A stretch of 64,000 nt of DNA from Bosea sp. BIWAKO-01 (GCF_001748145.1 NZ_BCQA01000001.1:1054001-1118000), one strand, 5' to 3'. Shown: positions 48,033 through 57,530, numbered from the stretch's first letter. Translations and numbers: made by a program. The notes: generated by a model from the sequence alone, not told the origin.

Positions 48033-49007
48033 ATGGTTCAGCCTTCCCAATCCGCCTCAGACCCCAAGTCAGGCGATGCGCGCGGCAAATACGAGCGCCT
48101 GATCGCCACGGCGCGGGCGCTTCCGCCGGTCGCGACGGCCGTCGCCCATCCCTGTGACGAGTCTTCCCTGAAAGGCGCCCTCGACGCCTCGGCGCTGGGC
48201 CTGATCAAACCCATCCTGGTCGGTCCGACCGCGCGGATCATCGCGACCGCAAAGGAGAATGGGCTCGACATCGCGGGTTTCGAGATCGTCGATACGCCCC
48301 ATAGCCATGCGTCCGCCGCCAAGGCGGTCGAACTCGTGCATTCAGGCAAGGCGGCCTTGCTGATGAAGGGCAGCCTGCACAGCGACGAATTGCTGGCCGA
48401 GGTCACGAACAAGGAGACCGGCCTGCGTACGGGCCGGCGGGTCAGCCATGTCTTCATCATGGATGTGCCGTCCTATGCCGAGCCGCTCTTCATCACCGAC
48501 GCGGCCGTGAACATCTTTCCCGATCTCGACGCCAAGCGCGACATCATCCAGAACGCCATCGATCTGCATGTCGGGCTCGGCCTGGGGGCGCCGAGGGTCG
48601 CCATCCTCTCGGCGGTGGAGACCGTGACCACCAAGATCCCGAGTACGATCGAGGCGGCAGCGCTCTGCAAGATGGCCGATCGCGGCCAGATCACCGGAGG
48701 CCTGCTCGATGGTCCGCTGGCGCTGGACAATGCGATCAGCCCGGAGGCAGCCAGCATCAAGGGCATCGTCTCGCCGGTCGCAGGCCGCGCGCAGATCCTG
48801 GTGGTGCCCGACCTCGAAGCCGGCAACATGCTGGCGAAGAACCTGACCTTCCTGTCCGGGGCCGATGCCGCCGGGATCGTGCTCGGCGCGCGCGTGCCGA
48901 TCATCCTGACCAGCCGCGCCGACAATGTCCGGACCCGCCTCGCCTCCTGCGCCGTTGCCGGGCTCTATGCCCATGCGTTGCTGCAGGCCAAGCCAATCGG
49001 AGCCTAG
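48033..49007 (+). CDS. pta: Phosphate acetyltransferase (phosphotransacetylase)
   Basis: A 324-residue PTA_PTB-family enzyme that interconverts acetyl-CoA and acetyl phosphate. Typical segments are LLMKGSLHSDELLAEV, HVFIMDVPSY and GLLDGPLALDNAISPEAA. It is the short form without the N-terminal regulatory domains of E. coli Pta; a butyryl transferase is possible, but the adjacent acetate kinase supports Pta. ATG 48033 has GAGG 6 bp upstream; a GTG at 48021 is less likely. It lies 3 bp before ackA. Confidence 0.9.
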   Translation: MVQPSQSASDPKSGDARGKYERLIATARALPPVATAVAHPCDESSLKGALDASALGLIKPILVGPTARIIATAKENGLDIAGFEIVDTPHSHASAAKAVELVHSGKAALLMKGSLHSDELLAEVTNKETGLRTGRRVSHVFIMDVPSYAEPLFITDAAVNIFPDLDAKRDIIQNAIDLHVGLGLGAPRVAILSAVETVTTKIPSTIEAAALCKMADRGQITGGLLDGPLALDNAISPEAASIKGIVSPVAGRAQILVVPDLEAGNMLAKNLTFLSGADAAGIVLGARVPIILTSRADNVRTRLASCAVAGLYAHALLQAKPIGA

Positions 49008-49010
49008 CCG

Positions 49011-50225
49011 GTGAACGAGGTCCTGTTCGTCGTCAATGCCGGCAGCTCGAGCATCAAGTTCAAGCTCTATCGCGTCGCCGGCGATGATATCGAGTTGATG
49101 ATCGGCGGCGCCGTGGACGGAATCGGAACCCGTCCACGGCTCAAGGCAAAAGGCCATGACGGCACGCTGCTGATCGAGCGCAGCTTCACTGTCGCGGAGG
49201 TTGCGAACTCGGCGCAAGCGCAGCAGGTCGTTGCCGACTGGGTCACCGGCGAGATCCGGGACATGGTGATCATCGGCATCGGCCATCGCGTCGTCCACGG
49301 CGGCCCGGTCTATTCGGCGCCGGTGCTGGTCGACGACGCGGTCATGAAGACGCTCGAAACCTTCATCCCGCTCGCACCACTGCACCAGCTCAGCAATCTC
49401 GACCCGATCCGCGTGCTGCGCCAACGCCGGCCCGACCTGCCGCAGGTCGCCTGCTTCGACACGGCCTTCCATCGCGGCCATCCCGAACTCTCAGACCGCT
49501 TCGCCCTGCCGCGTGCGCTCTATGACGAGGGCGTCCGGCGCTACGGCTTCCATGGCCTGTCCTATGAATATGTTTCTCAGGCACTATACGGCATCGCACC
49601 GGAAATTGCGGACAAGCGGGTGATCATCGCCCATCTCGGCTCCGGGTCTTCCGTCTGCGCCTTGCAGGGCGGCCGCAGCATCGAGACGACGATGGGCTTC
49701 ACCGCGCTCGACGGACTGCCAATGGGAACGCGCTCGGGCTCGCTCGATCCCGGTGTCGTCCTGCATCTGATCGAGCAGAAGGGCATGAGCCCGGCCGCAG
49801 TCGGCCATATGCTCTATCAGGAAAGTGGCCTGCTCGGCCTGTCCGGCATCAGCAACGATGTGCGCGAGTTGCTCGACAGCGAGAGGCCTGAGGCGGCAAT
49901 GGCGATCGACTTCTTTAGCCTGCGTGTCGCGCAAGCCATCGCCAGCCTGTCCGTCACGCTCGGTGGCATCGACGGCATCGTCTTCACGGCCGGCGTCGGC
50001 GAGAACGCCTGGCAGGTCAGACAGAACGTGGTGGATCGCCTGCACTGGGCAGGACAGTCGCTCAAGGCCGAGGCCAACCGGCGCAACGACGTGCGTATCG
50101 ATGCCGAACGCAGCCGGACGCCAATTTTCGTCGTCGCGACAGACGAAGAACGCATGATCGCGCGGCACACGCTGCGGCTGCTCCGAACCTCCGGAGTGGC
50201 TGGGCGAGAGCCCGCCCGGTCATAA
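49011..50225 (+). CDS. ackA: Acetate kinase
   Basis: A 404-residue acetate/propionate kinase (ASKHA fold) converting acetyl phosphate and ADP to acetate and ATP, or the reverse. Family motifs are VNAGSSSIKFKLY at the N-terminus, FDTAFHRGHPEL, RRYGFHGLSYEYV and IAHLGSGSSVCAL. The start is GTG at 49011, 3 bp after pta. With Pta it forms the acetate dissimilation/uptake pair, here inside a larger operon with DUF3141 and an exporter. Confidence 0.94.
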   Translation: MNEVLFVVNAGSSSIKFKLYRVAGDDIELMIGGAVDGIGTRPRLKAKGHDGTLLIERSFTVAEVANSAQAQQVVADWVTGEIRDMVIIGIGHRVVHGGPVYSAPVLVDDAVMKTLETFIPLAPLHQLSNLDPIRVLRQRRPDLPQVACFDTAFHRGHPELSDRFALPRALYDEGVRRYGFHGLSYEYVSQALYGIAPEIADKRVIIAHLGSGSSVCALQGGRSIETTMGFTALDGLPMGTRSGSLDPGVVLHLIEQKGMSPAAVGHMLYQESGLLGLSGISNDVRELLDSERPEAAMAIDFFSLRVAQAIASLSVTLGGIDGIVFTAGVGENAWQVRQNVVDRLHWAGQSLKAEANRRNDVRIDAERSRTPIFVVATDEERMIARHTLRLLRTSGVAGREPARS

Positions 50226-50281
50226 CGCAGGATCAGGCAGCAGCCGGTTCTCGCCGCAAGCGCAACCGCCGAGCTCGGAGA

Positions 50282-51334
50282 ATGATGATGATAGTGGTCC
50301 GTCTACCCGCAGCGACAGCCCTGGCGGTGGCGCTCCTGACCTTCGGCAGCGTGCTCGCCCCGGTCTCGCGCGACGTCTCTATCACGGCGCCGGCCCAGGC
50401 CCAGTCGAAGATCCAGGCGTTCCTGCAGCGTTTGCGAAGCGGCTCGCTGCCCAGCGGGATCGCCAAATCGAACGGCCGGATCGAGGCGACGCAGATCGAT
50501 ATCTCCGCAAAATATGCGGGCCGCCTGTCGCAGGTGCTCGTCAACGAGGGCGACGACGTCACTGCCGGGCAGGTGGTCGCGCGCATTTCGTCACCGGAAT
50601 ATGAAGCCCAGCTTCGCGGCGCCCAATCACAGGTTCTCAAGGCCAAGCATGGGCTTGCGGAAGCCAATGCGCTGATCGTCCAGCGCAAAAGCGAGATCAC
50701 GCTCAGCCAGGCCGAGCTCGAGCGCGGACAGCAGCTCGTCGACAAGGGCTATCTGACCCGGCAGACTTTCGACCAGCGCGTCGCCAAGGCGGATACCGCC
50801 AAGGCCGCGCTCGTTGCGGCCGAGGCCCAGCGCGACCAGGCGCAGTTCGCGATCAAGAGCGCCGAAGCCGAGGTCGACCGGATCGAGGCCGTTCTCGTCG
50901 ACATGACGCTCGTCGCGCCCCGCAGCGGACGGGTTCAGTACCAGCTCGCACGCGCGGGCGAGGTCGTCGGCGCAGGCGCGCGCATCCTGACGCTGCTCGA
51001 TCTCAGCGATGTCTACATGACGATCTATCTCCCGGCCGCACAGGCCGGGCTGCTCGCCCTTGGCGACGAAGCCCGGATCACCGTCGATCCGCTGCCCCAA
51101 TATGTCATCCCGGCCAATGTCGGCTTCGTCGCGGCGGACGCCCAGTTCACGCCGAAGAGCGTCGAGACGGCCGCTGAGCGGGAGAAACTGATGTTCCGCG
51201 TCAAGCTGCAGATCGATCCGCGCGTCCTGAAGAAATATCACCGCCAGGCCAAGACCGGAGTGCGCGGCATGGGCTTCGTCCGGACCAGCCCGTCGATCCA
51301 GTGGCCCGAAGATCTGACCGTGAAGCTCCCCTGA
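50282..51334 (+). CDS. HlyD-family membrane-fusion protein of an RbbA-type exporter
   Basis: A 350-residue periplasmic adaptor with an N-terminal membrane anchor/signal (residues 10-38), a biotinyl-lipoyl-like domain (KYAGRLSQVLVNEGDDV), a coiled-coil hairpin around residues 110-200 and a second lipoyl half (VAPRSGRVQYQLARAGEVV). It corresponds to E. coli YhiI in the YhiI-RbbA(YhiH)-YhhJ group. Its stop overlaps the ABC gene start by 1 bp (TGATG). Substrate unknown. Confidence 0.9.
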   Translation: MMMIVVRLPAATALAVALLTFGSVLAPVSRDVSITAPAQAQSKIQAFLQRLRSGSLPSGIAKSNGRIEATQIDISAKYAGRLSQVLVNEGDDVTAGQVVARISSPEYEAQLRGAQSQVLKAKHGLAEANALIVQRKSEITLSQAELERGQQLVDKGYLTRQTFDQRVAKADTAKAALVAAEAQRDQAQFAIKSAEAEVDRIEAVLVDMTLVAPRSGRVQYQLARAGEVVGAGARILTLLDLSDVYMTIYLPAAQAGLLALGDEARITVDPLPQYVIPANVGFVAADAQFTPKSVETAAEREKLMFRVKLQIDPRVLKKYHRQAKTGVRGMGFVRTSPSIQWPEDLTVKLP

Positions 51335-54072
51335 TGAACGACGGCGTCATTGCCAAGGTCGAGCATGTCTCGCACCGTTATGGCAAAACGGTTGCGCTCG
51401 ACGATGTCTCGATCGAGTTCCCCTCCCGGCGCATGGTGGGGGTGATCGGTCCCGACGGCGTCGGCAAATCCGCGTTGCTCGCCCTGATTGCCGGCGTCAG
51501 GGAAATCCAGACCGGACATGTCACGGTCTTCGGTGGCGACATGGCCGACAAGGCCCATCGTGAGAGGCAGGGCGCCCGCATCGCCTATATGCCGCAGGGC
51601 CTCGGCCGCAATCTCTACCCGACGCTGAGCGTCTTCGAGAATATCGACTTCCATGGCCGGCTCTTCGGCCAGGGCGAAGCCGAGCGCAGGCGGCGGATCG
51701 ACGAATTGCTCAAGGCCACGGGCCTCGATCCGTTCGAAGACCGCCCGGCGGGCAAGCTGTCGGGCGGCATGAAGCAGAAGCTCAGCCTGTGCTGCGCCCT
51801 GATCCATGACCCGGACCTCCTCATCCTCGACGAGCCGACAACCGGCGTCGATCCGCTGTCGCGGGGCCAGTTCTGGGACCTGATCAACACGATCCGCAGC
51901 CGCCGGCCGCAAATGAGCGTGATCGTCGCCACCGCCTATATGGACGAGGCCGAACGCTTCGACTGGCTTGCCGCCATGGATGACGGCAAGGTGATCGCGT
52001 CGGGTCCGATCTCCGAAATCCTGGCGAAGACTAGCCAGACATCGCTCGAAGCCGCCTTCATCGCGCTGCTCCCGGAGGCGAAGCGGGCGCAGCACCGGGA
52101 GGTGATCGTGCGCCCGCGTCCGGCCAGCGACAGCGCCGTGCCGGCAATCGAGGCCGAAGGGCTGACCCGTCGCTTCGGCGATTTCACGGCCGTCGACCAT
52201 GTCAGTTTCCGGATCGAGCGCGGCGAAATCTTCGGCTTTCTCGGCTCGAACGGCTGCGGCAAATCGACGACGATGAAGATGCTCACCGGCCTGCTGCCGG
52301 CGACCGAAGGCTGGGCCAAGCTGTTCGGCAAGCCGATGGGCTCCAACGACATGGAGACGCGCCGGAATGTCGGCTACATGTCGCAAGCCTTCTCGCTCTA
52401 TACCGAGCTCACGGTCCGGCAGAACCTCGAACTCCACGCAAAGCTCTATCACCTGCCGAACGATGAGATCGAAGGTCGCATCGCGGAGCTGCTCGAGCGC
52501 TTCGACCTCGGGGATGTGGTGGACTCGCGGCCCGACAGCCTGCCCCTCGGCATCAAGCAGCGCCTGCAGCTTGCGGTCGCCGTACTCCATCGGCCAGCCA
52601 TGCTCATTCTCGATGAGCCGACCTCCGGCGTCGACCCGATTGCGCGCGACGCCTTCTGGCGCACGCTGATCGATCTCTCGCGCGATGACGGCGTGACGAT
52701 TTTCCTCTCGACCCATTTCATGAACGAGGCCGAGCGCTGCGACCGCATCTCCCTGATGCATGCCGGCAAGGTGCTCGCAGTCGGCACGCCGGAGGAACTG
52801 GTCAGGGAACGCGGCAGTTCCTCACTGGAGGACACCTTCGTCGACTATCTCGCCGAAGCCGCAGGGATCGACCGCGAAGCGAAACCGGAGGCGCCTGATC
52901 CGAACGCCGCACTCCCGCCGCCGGAACCCATCCGGCCGCCGCGCCGCTTCGACCCGAAGCGACTCTGGGCGTATTCGCGGCGCGAGACGATGGAACTGCT
53001 GCGCGATCCGATCCGGCTCGCCTTCGCCTTCCTCGGCCCGCTCGTCCTGATGATCGCGTTCGGCTTCGGCATCTCCTTCGATGTCGAAAACCTGCGCTTC
53101 TCGGCGCTCGACCAGGACAATACCCCCGAAAGCCGCCAGTTGATCGAGGCCTTTTCCGGCTCGCGCTATTTCGACGAGCGCGCACCGATCAGGACGGCCG
53201 GCGAACTCGACCAGCGACTGCGAAGCGGCGAGTTGCAGCTTGCCATCGAGATTCCGCCAGGCTTCGGGCGCGACCTGCAATCGGGCAGGAAGCCGGAGGT
53301 CGCGGTCTGGCTCGATGGCGCCATGCCGTTCCGCGCCGAGACGACCAAGGGCTACGTCACCGGGCTCGCCGCGCAATACGCCAAGGAGTGGCTCGCCCAG
53401 AACAACGCCGGCACGAGCGCGGCCAGTCTCGTCAATGTCGAGACCCGATTCCGCTACAATCAGGCCTTCAAGAGCGTCAATGCGATGGTGCCGAGCGTGA
53501 TCATGCTGATGCTGATCCTGATCCCGGCCATCATGTCGGCCATTGCGGTGGTGAGGGAGAAGGAAACCGGCTCGATCGCCAATTTCCAGTCGACGCCGAT
53601 CACCAAGTTCGAATTCCTGTTCGGCAAGCAGCTGCCCTATATCGCGATCGCGATGATCAGCTTCGTGCTGCTGGTGCTGCTTGCGATCCTGCTTTTCGGC
53701 GTGCCGATCAAGGGTTCGATCGCGATGCTGGTCCTGGGCACCCTGCTCTATGTGATCGCGACGACGGGCTTCGGCCAGCTGATTTCGACTTTCACCCGGA
53801 CGCAGGTCTCCGCCGTCTTCGCCACGGCGATCCTGTCGATCATACCGGCGGTGAATTTCTCGGGCCTGCTCGTTCCGGTCGCCTCGCTCTCCGGCGGGGC
53901 GCGGATGATCGGGCTCGGCTTCCCGACGGCCTGGTATCAGCCGGTCAGCGTCGGCGCCTTCACAAAGGGGCTGGGTTTCGACGACCTGTCGTTCAACCTC
54001 GTCATGCTCGCTGGCTTCGCAGTCCTCTTCCTCGTCGTCTCGCAGCTTCTCCTGCGCAAACAGGAGCTCTGA
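51334..54072 (+). CDS. RbbA-like fused ABC exporter (two ATPase domains plus ABC-2 permease)
   Basis: A 912-residue protein: first ATPase domain (Walker A GPDGVGKSALL, signature LSGGMKQKL, Walker B LLILDEPTTGVDP), second ATPase domain (Walker A GSNGCGKSTTM, signature LPLGIKQRLQL, Walker B LILDEPTSGVDP), then an ABC-2 permease with about six helices from residue 560 on. Length and layout match E. coli RbbA/YhiH (911 residues). The second signature is degenerate (LPLGI instead of LSGGQ), as I recall for the family. It is coupled to HlyD and lies 1 bp before the second permease. Confidence 0.92.
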   Translation: MNDGVIAKVEHVSHRYGKTVALDDVSIEFPSRRMVGVIGPDGVGKSALLALIAGVREIQTGHVTVFGGDMADKAHRERQGARIAYMPQGLGRNLYPTLSVFENIDFHGRLFGQGEAERRRRIDELLKATGLDPFEDRPAGKLSGGMKQKLSLCCALIHDPDLLILDEPTTGVDPLSRGQFWDLINTIRSRRPQMSVIVATAYMDEAERFDWLAAMDDGKVIASGPISEILAKTSQTSLEAAFIALLPEAKRAQHREVIVRPRPASDSAVPAIEAEGLTRRFGDFTAVDHVSFRIERGEIFGFLGSNGCGKSTTMKMLTGLLPATEGWAKLFGKPMGSNDMETRRNVGYMSQAFSLYTELTVRQNLELHAKLYHLPNDEIEGRIAELLERFDLGDVVDSRPDSLPLGIKQRLQLAVAVLHRPAMLILDEPTSGVDPIARDAFWRTLIDLSRDDGVTIFLSTHFMNEAERCDRISLMHAGKVLAVGTPEELVRERGSSSLEDTFVDYLAEAAGIDREAKPEAPDPNAALPPPEPIRPPRRFDPKRLWAYSRRETMELLRDPIRLAFAFLGPLVLMIAFGFGISFDVENLRFSALDQDNTPESRQLIEAFSGSRYFDERAPIRTAGELDQRLRSGELQLAIEIPPGFGRDLQSGRKPEVAVWLDGAMPFRAETTKGYVTGLAAQYAKEWLAQNNAGTSAASLVNVETRFRYNQAFKSVNAMVPSVIMLMLILIPAIMSAIAVVREKETGSIANFQSTPITKFEFLFGKQLPYIAIAMISFVLLVLLAILLFGVPIKGSIAMLVLGTLLYVIATTGFGQLISTFTRTQVSAVFATAILSIIPAVNFSGLLVPVASLSGGARMIGLGFPTAWYQPVSVGAFTKGLGFDDLSFNLVMLAGFAVLFLVVSQLLLRKQEL

Positions 54073-54073
54073 G

Positions 54074-55258
54074 ATGTCGCCGGAGAGAACCAGCGCCACG
54101 ACGGAACCAGCGCAGCAAGGGCCAACGGGCCTTCGGCTGCATCTGGCCAATATCTACCAGCTCGTCATCAAGGAACTGCGCAGCATCCGGGCTGACCCGG
54201 TCATGCTGATCCTCGTGGTCTATGCCTTCAGCATCGCCGTCTACACGGTCGCGACCGGCGCCTCGACCGAAGCGAAGAACCTGACCGTGGGCATCGTCGA
54301 CGAGGACCGCTCGGACCTCTCGCGTCAGATCCAGAACGCGCTGAACCCGCCGCTGTTCAAGAGCGCAGTGACGATCAGCGCACGCGAGATCGACGAGGAG
54401 ATGGATCACGGCCGGCTGGTCTTCGTGCTGGAGATCCCGCCCTCCTTCCAAGCCGATCTTCTCTCCGGCCGGCGGGCATCCGTGCAGCTCAATGTCGATG
54501 CCACCGCGATGACCCAGGCCGGAAACGGCTCGGTCTATATCCAGTCGATCATCGCGCAGGAGGTGACGAATTTCCTGGCCGGCCGGGAAACCGTGACCAG
54601 CGCTCCCATCAATGTCGTCATCCGCTCCAAGTTCAATCCGAACTTGAACTCGGCCTGGTTCACCTCGGTGATGCAGGTGATCAACAATGTCACGCTGTTG
54701 ACGGTGATCCTGACCGGCGCAGCGCTGATCCGCGAGCGCGAACAGGGCACGGTCGAACATCTGCTGGTGATGCCGGTCGTGCCCGCCGAGATCATGCTGG
54801 CGAAGATCATCGCCAACGGCCTGGTCATCCTGGTCGCGGCCGGGCTGTCGCTCGCGGTTGTCGTGCAATGGTGGCTGCAGGTGCCGATCGCCGGCTCGCT
54901 GACGCTCTTCCTGGCGGGTGCGGCGCTCTACGCCTTCACGGTCGCAGCGCTCGGCATCATGCTCGGCACGCTCGCGACCTCGATGGGCCAGTTCGGGCTG
55001 CTCGCCATTCCGATCCTGGTGATCATGCAGCTCCTGTCGGGTTCGAGCACGCCGATGGAGAGCATGCCCGTCTGGCTGCAATATGTGATGCAGATCATCA
55101 GTCCGACGCCGCATTTCGTGGCGTTCTCGCAGGCCGTGCTCTATCGCGGCGCGGGCCTCTCCGTGGTCTGGCTGCAGCTCGTCGCGCTCGTCGTCATCGG
55201 CAGCGTGTATTTCACCTATGCGCTCAGCCGTTTCCGCCGCGTGATCTTCGGAGACTAG
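54074..55258 (+). CDS. ABC-2 type permease (YhhJ-like)
   Basis: A 394-residue ABC-2 permease. One helix lies near the N-terminus (MLILVVYAFSIAVYTVA), a large extracytoplasmic domain spans about residues 60-200, and five more helices with the family segment IREREQGTVEHLLVMPV follow. It has no ATPase domain and should form the exporter with the RbbA-like protein. One bp separates it from that gene and 4 bp from fabI. Confidence 0.92.
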   Translation: MSPERTSATTEPAQQGPTGLRLHLANIYQLVIKELRSIRADPVMLILVVYAFSIAVYTVATGASTEAKNLTVGIVDEDRSDLSRQIQNALNPPLFKSAVTISAREIDEEMDHGRLVFVLEIPPSFQADLLSGRRASVQLNVDATAMTQAGNGSVYIQSIIAQEVTNFLAGRETVTSAPINVVIRSKFNPNLNSAWFTSVMQVINNVTLLTVILTGAALIREREQGTVEHLLVMPVVPAEIMLAKIIANGLVILVAAGLSLAVVVQWWLQVPIAGSLTLFLAGAALYAFTVAALGIMLGTLATSMGQFGLLAIPILVIMQLLSGSSTPMESMPVWLQYVMQIISPTPHFVAFSQAVLYRGAGLSVVWLQLVALVVIGSVYFTYALSRFRRVIFGD

Positions 55259-55262
55259 TCAG

Positions 55263-56039
55263 ATGGGCACGATCGACGACATCGTCCGCGGCAAGAAGGG
55301 CCTGATCGTCGGCATCGCCAACGAGGACAGCATCGCCTTCGGCTGCGGTCGGGTCCTGCACCGGCTCGGCGCGGAACTGGCCATAACCTATCTGAACGCC
55401 AAGGCCGAGAAATGGGTGCGCCCGCTCGCGGAGGAACTCGGCAGCCCGATCATCATGCCGCTCGATGTCGAGATGCCCGGGCAGCTCGACGCCGTGTTCG
55501 AGGACATCACCAGGCGCTGGGGCAAGCTCGACTTCGTCATCCACTCGATCGCGTTTGCGCCGCGCGACGACCTGCATGGCCGGGTTGTCGATGTGACGCG
55601 GGACGGCTTCGAGCAGGCGATGCGCGTCTCCTGCTATTCGCTGATCGAGATGGCCCGCAACGCCGAGCCGCTGATGAACTCGGGCGGCACGATCCTGACC
55701 ATGAGCTATTACGGCGCCGAGAAGGTGCTCGACAATTACAACATCATGGGACCGGTGAAGGCCGCACTCGAGAGCACCACGCGCTATCTCGCCCATGAAC
55801 TCGGCCAGAAGGGCATCCGCTTGCATGCGCTTTCGCCCGGCCCGCTGAAGACGCGCGCCGCCGGCGGCATCGCCGGCTTCGACGAGCTTCTGTCCCAGGC
55901 TGCGGCGCGGGCGCCACAAGGGCGCGTCGTCACCATCGACGAGGTCGGGCAGGTTGCCGCTTTCCTGATCAGCGATGCCGCCACCGGCATGACCGGCAAT
56001 ACGATCTATGTCGATGCCGGCTATCACATCATGGGTTAG
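55263..56039 (+). CDS. fabI: Enoyl-[acyl-carrier-protein] reductase, FabI type
   Basis: A 258-residue SDR-fold reductase that reduces trans-2-enoyl-ACP in fatty acid synthesis. FabI features are the NADH-binding GIANEDSIAFGCG, the SIAFAPRDDLHG segment and the catalytic YNIMGPVKAAL (Tyr and Lys in Y-x6-K). It is shorter than the main FabI of many alphaproteobacteria, so it may be a paralogue rather than the essential copy. It is the last gene of the seven-gene operon, 4 bp after the permease. The triple palindromic repeat begins 3 bp after its stop. Confidence 0.88.
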   Translation: MGTIDDIVRGKKGLIVGIANEDSIAFGCGRVLHRLGAELAITYLNAKAEKWVRPLAEELGSPIIMPLDVEMPGQLDAVFEDITRRWGKLDFVIHSIAFAPRDDLHGRVVDVTRDGFEQAMRVSCYSLIEMARNAEPLMNSGGTILTMSYYGAEKVLDNYNIMGPVKAALESTTRYLAHELGQKGIRLHALSPGPLKTRAAGGIAGFDELLSQAAARAPQGRVVTIDEVGQVAAFLISDAATGMTGNTIYVDAGYHIMG

Positions 56040-56041
56040 GT

Positions 56042-56198
56042 CATCGGCTTTCCCGAAAGCCGCAATCCGCTTTTCGGGCCGATGATTCTTTGTGTTTGCA
56101 TCGGCTTTTCCGAAAACCGCAATCCGCTTTTCGGGCCGATGTTTCTTTGTGTTTGCATCGGCTTTCCCGAAAACCGCAATCCACTTTTCGGGCCGATG
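56042..56198 (+). repeat. Three tandem copies of a 43-bp palindromic repeat (57-bp period)
   Basis: Cores lie at 56042-56084, 56099-56141 and 56156-56198, joined by 14-bp linkers (attctttgtgtttg, tttctttgtgtttg). Each core folds into a hairpin: CATCGGC pairs with GCCGATG and CCGAAAA with TTTTCGG. The cores differ at only a few positions. They lie between the convergent fabI and MFS genes, where they may act as a terminator or REP-like element. A diverged copy is at 44794-44836. Confidence 0.92.
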
Positions 56199-56221
56199 CC
56201 TGGCGCGGCCTGCCGTTCGCC

Positions 56222-57460
56222 TCAGGCGGGGACGGCGCGCGGCGTTCCGTCCGGATCCGTCGCTTCCGGCTCCTGCGAGATCGGGGCCGTCAATGGGTCG
56301 ATGATCTCGAAGGGACGCTCGACCCGGACAGGCGGTGCCTTGACCAGCACGCGCAGGCCGGAGACCGCGGCGAGCAGGATGGTCGCGGCCGCCATGAAAT
56401 AGAGCAACCCGCCGATATCGAAGCGCGACATGACGGCGGCCCCGAGCATCGGCCCCAGCGCCGAGCCGAAGCCGCTGACGAGGATCAGCCTGCCACTGAC
56501 GGCAACGACGCGGTCGGCGGGCATGCGATCGAGCGCATGGGCGACGCAGACCGGGTAGAGCGTCGACATGAAGCCGCCGAGCACCGCCGCGACAGGCAGC
56601 ACCGCTGTAAGCTTCGGGGGCAGCATGACGAGCAGCAGGGCCGCCGCCGCGAAGCCGAGCGCAAGGCCGGCCAGAACCAGCCGCCGATCGCCGCGATCCG
56701 ACAGGCGCCCGACCGGAACCTGAAGCGCGAGGCCGCCCAGCACCGCGACCAGCATGAACAGCGCGATCGTCTGCTGAGGCACGCCATTGCTCAGCATCCA
56801 GGCCGGGACGAGCGCGTAAAAGGCACTGCTGATCATGCCACTGATGACGCAGCCGACGACGGCCACCGGCGCCTGCCGGGTCAACTCGCCATAGCGCAGC
56901 GTCGCCTCCGGTGCGATCCCCGGCGCCTCGGCGCGCGTCGTGCTGACCATCACCAAGGCAAGCGCAAAGAGCACTGCGATGATGTTGAAGGGCGTCATGG
57001 AGTGAATGGCGAGTTTGCCGATCAGCAACTGGCCGAGAGCCAGCGCCAGGAACGTGCCGACCATGTAGATCGAGAACACCCGGCCGCGCTGATCCGTCTG
57101 CGCCTTGGCGTTCAGCCAGCTTTCCGTCGTGATGAACAGGCCGACGCAGCCCATGCCGATGGCAGCGCGGCAGGCGATCCAGGCCCATGGCGAGACAAGA
57201 AGCGGCATCACGCCAGTCGCGACCACCACCATGCCCGCGAATGCGGCATAGGCGCGGATATGGCCGATGCGCTGGATCACCTGCCCGGACCCGACCGCCC
57301 CGATGGTGAAGCCGATGAAATAGGCGCTGAGCACGATGCCGTTCAGCGTGGAGCCGAAATCCTCGAGCGTCAGCCGCAGCGACAGGAAGGTGTTGAAGAA
57401 GCCGTTCGCGAGCTGAACGAGGCTCGTCGCGGCGATGAGAGTTCCGATCTGCACGAGCAT
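56222..57460 (-). CDS. Major facilitator superfamily transporter
   Basis: A 412-residue, 12-helix MFS transporter. The motif-A-like loop is RIGHIRAYA in the first half, and its counterpart in the second is RLSDRGDRRLVLAG. It resembles the YcaD/CynX-type MFS proteins with a short cytoplasmic C-tail. The substrate is unknown. It is monocistronic and converges on fabI across the repeat array. Confidence 0.88.
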   Translation of the reverse strand: MLVQIGTLIAATSLVQLANGFFNTFLSLRLTLEDFGSTLNGIVLSAYFIGFTIGAVGSGQVIQRIGHIRAYAAFAGMVVVATGVMPLLVSPWAWIACRAAIGMGCVGLFITTESWLNAKAQTDQRGRVFSIYMVGTFLALALGQLLIGKLAIHSMTPFNIIAVLFALALVMVSTTRAEAPGIAPEATLRYGELTRQAPVAVVGCVISGMISSAFYALVPAWMLSNGVPQQTIALFMLVAVLGGLALQVPVGRLSDRGDRRLVLAGLALGFAAAALLLVMLPPKLTAVLPVAAVLGGFMSTLYPVCVAHALDRMPADRVVAVSGRLILVSGFGSALGPMLGAAVMSRFDIGGLLYFMAAATILLAAVSGLRVLVKAPPVRVERPFEIIDPLTAPISQEPEATDPDGTPRAVPA

Positions 57461-57530
57461 CGGCCAGAGCCCTTTCGCTAGCGGCCGAGAGATGCCGGCC
57501 AGAGTGTCGCGCCCCGCAGGATCGCGACAT

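Noticed and set aside
55224..57530. A 768-codon minus-strand frame covering fabI, the repeat array and the MFS gene
   Set aside because: It runs antisense to fabI and out of frame with the MFS gene. It stays open through the array only because 57 bp is a multiple of three. It has no family features.
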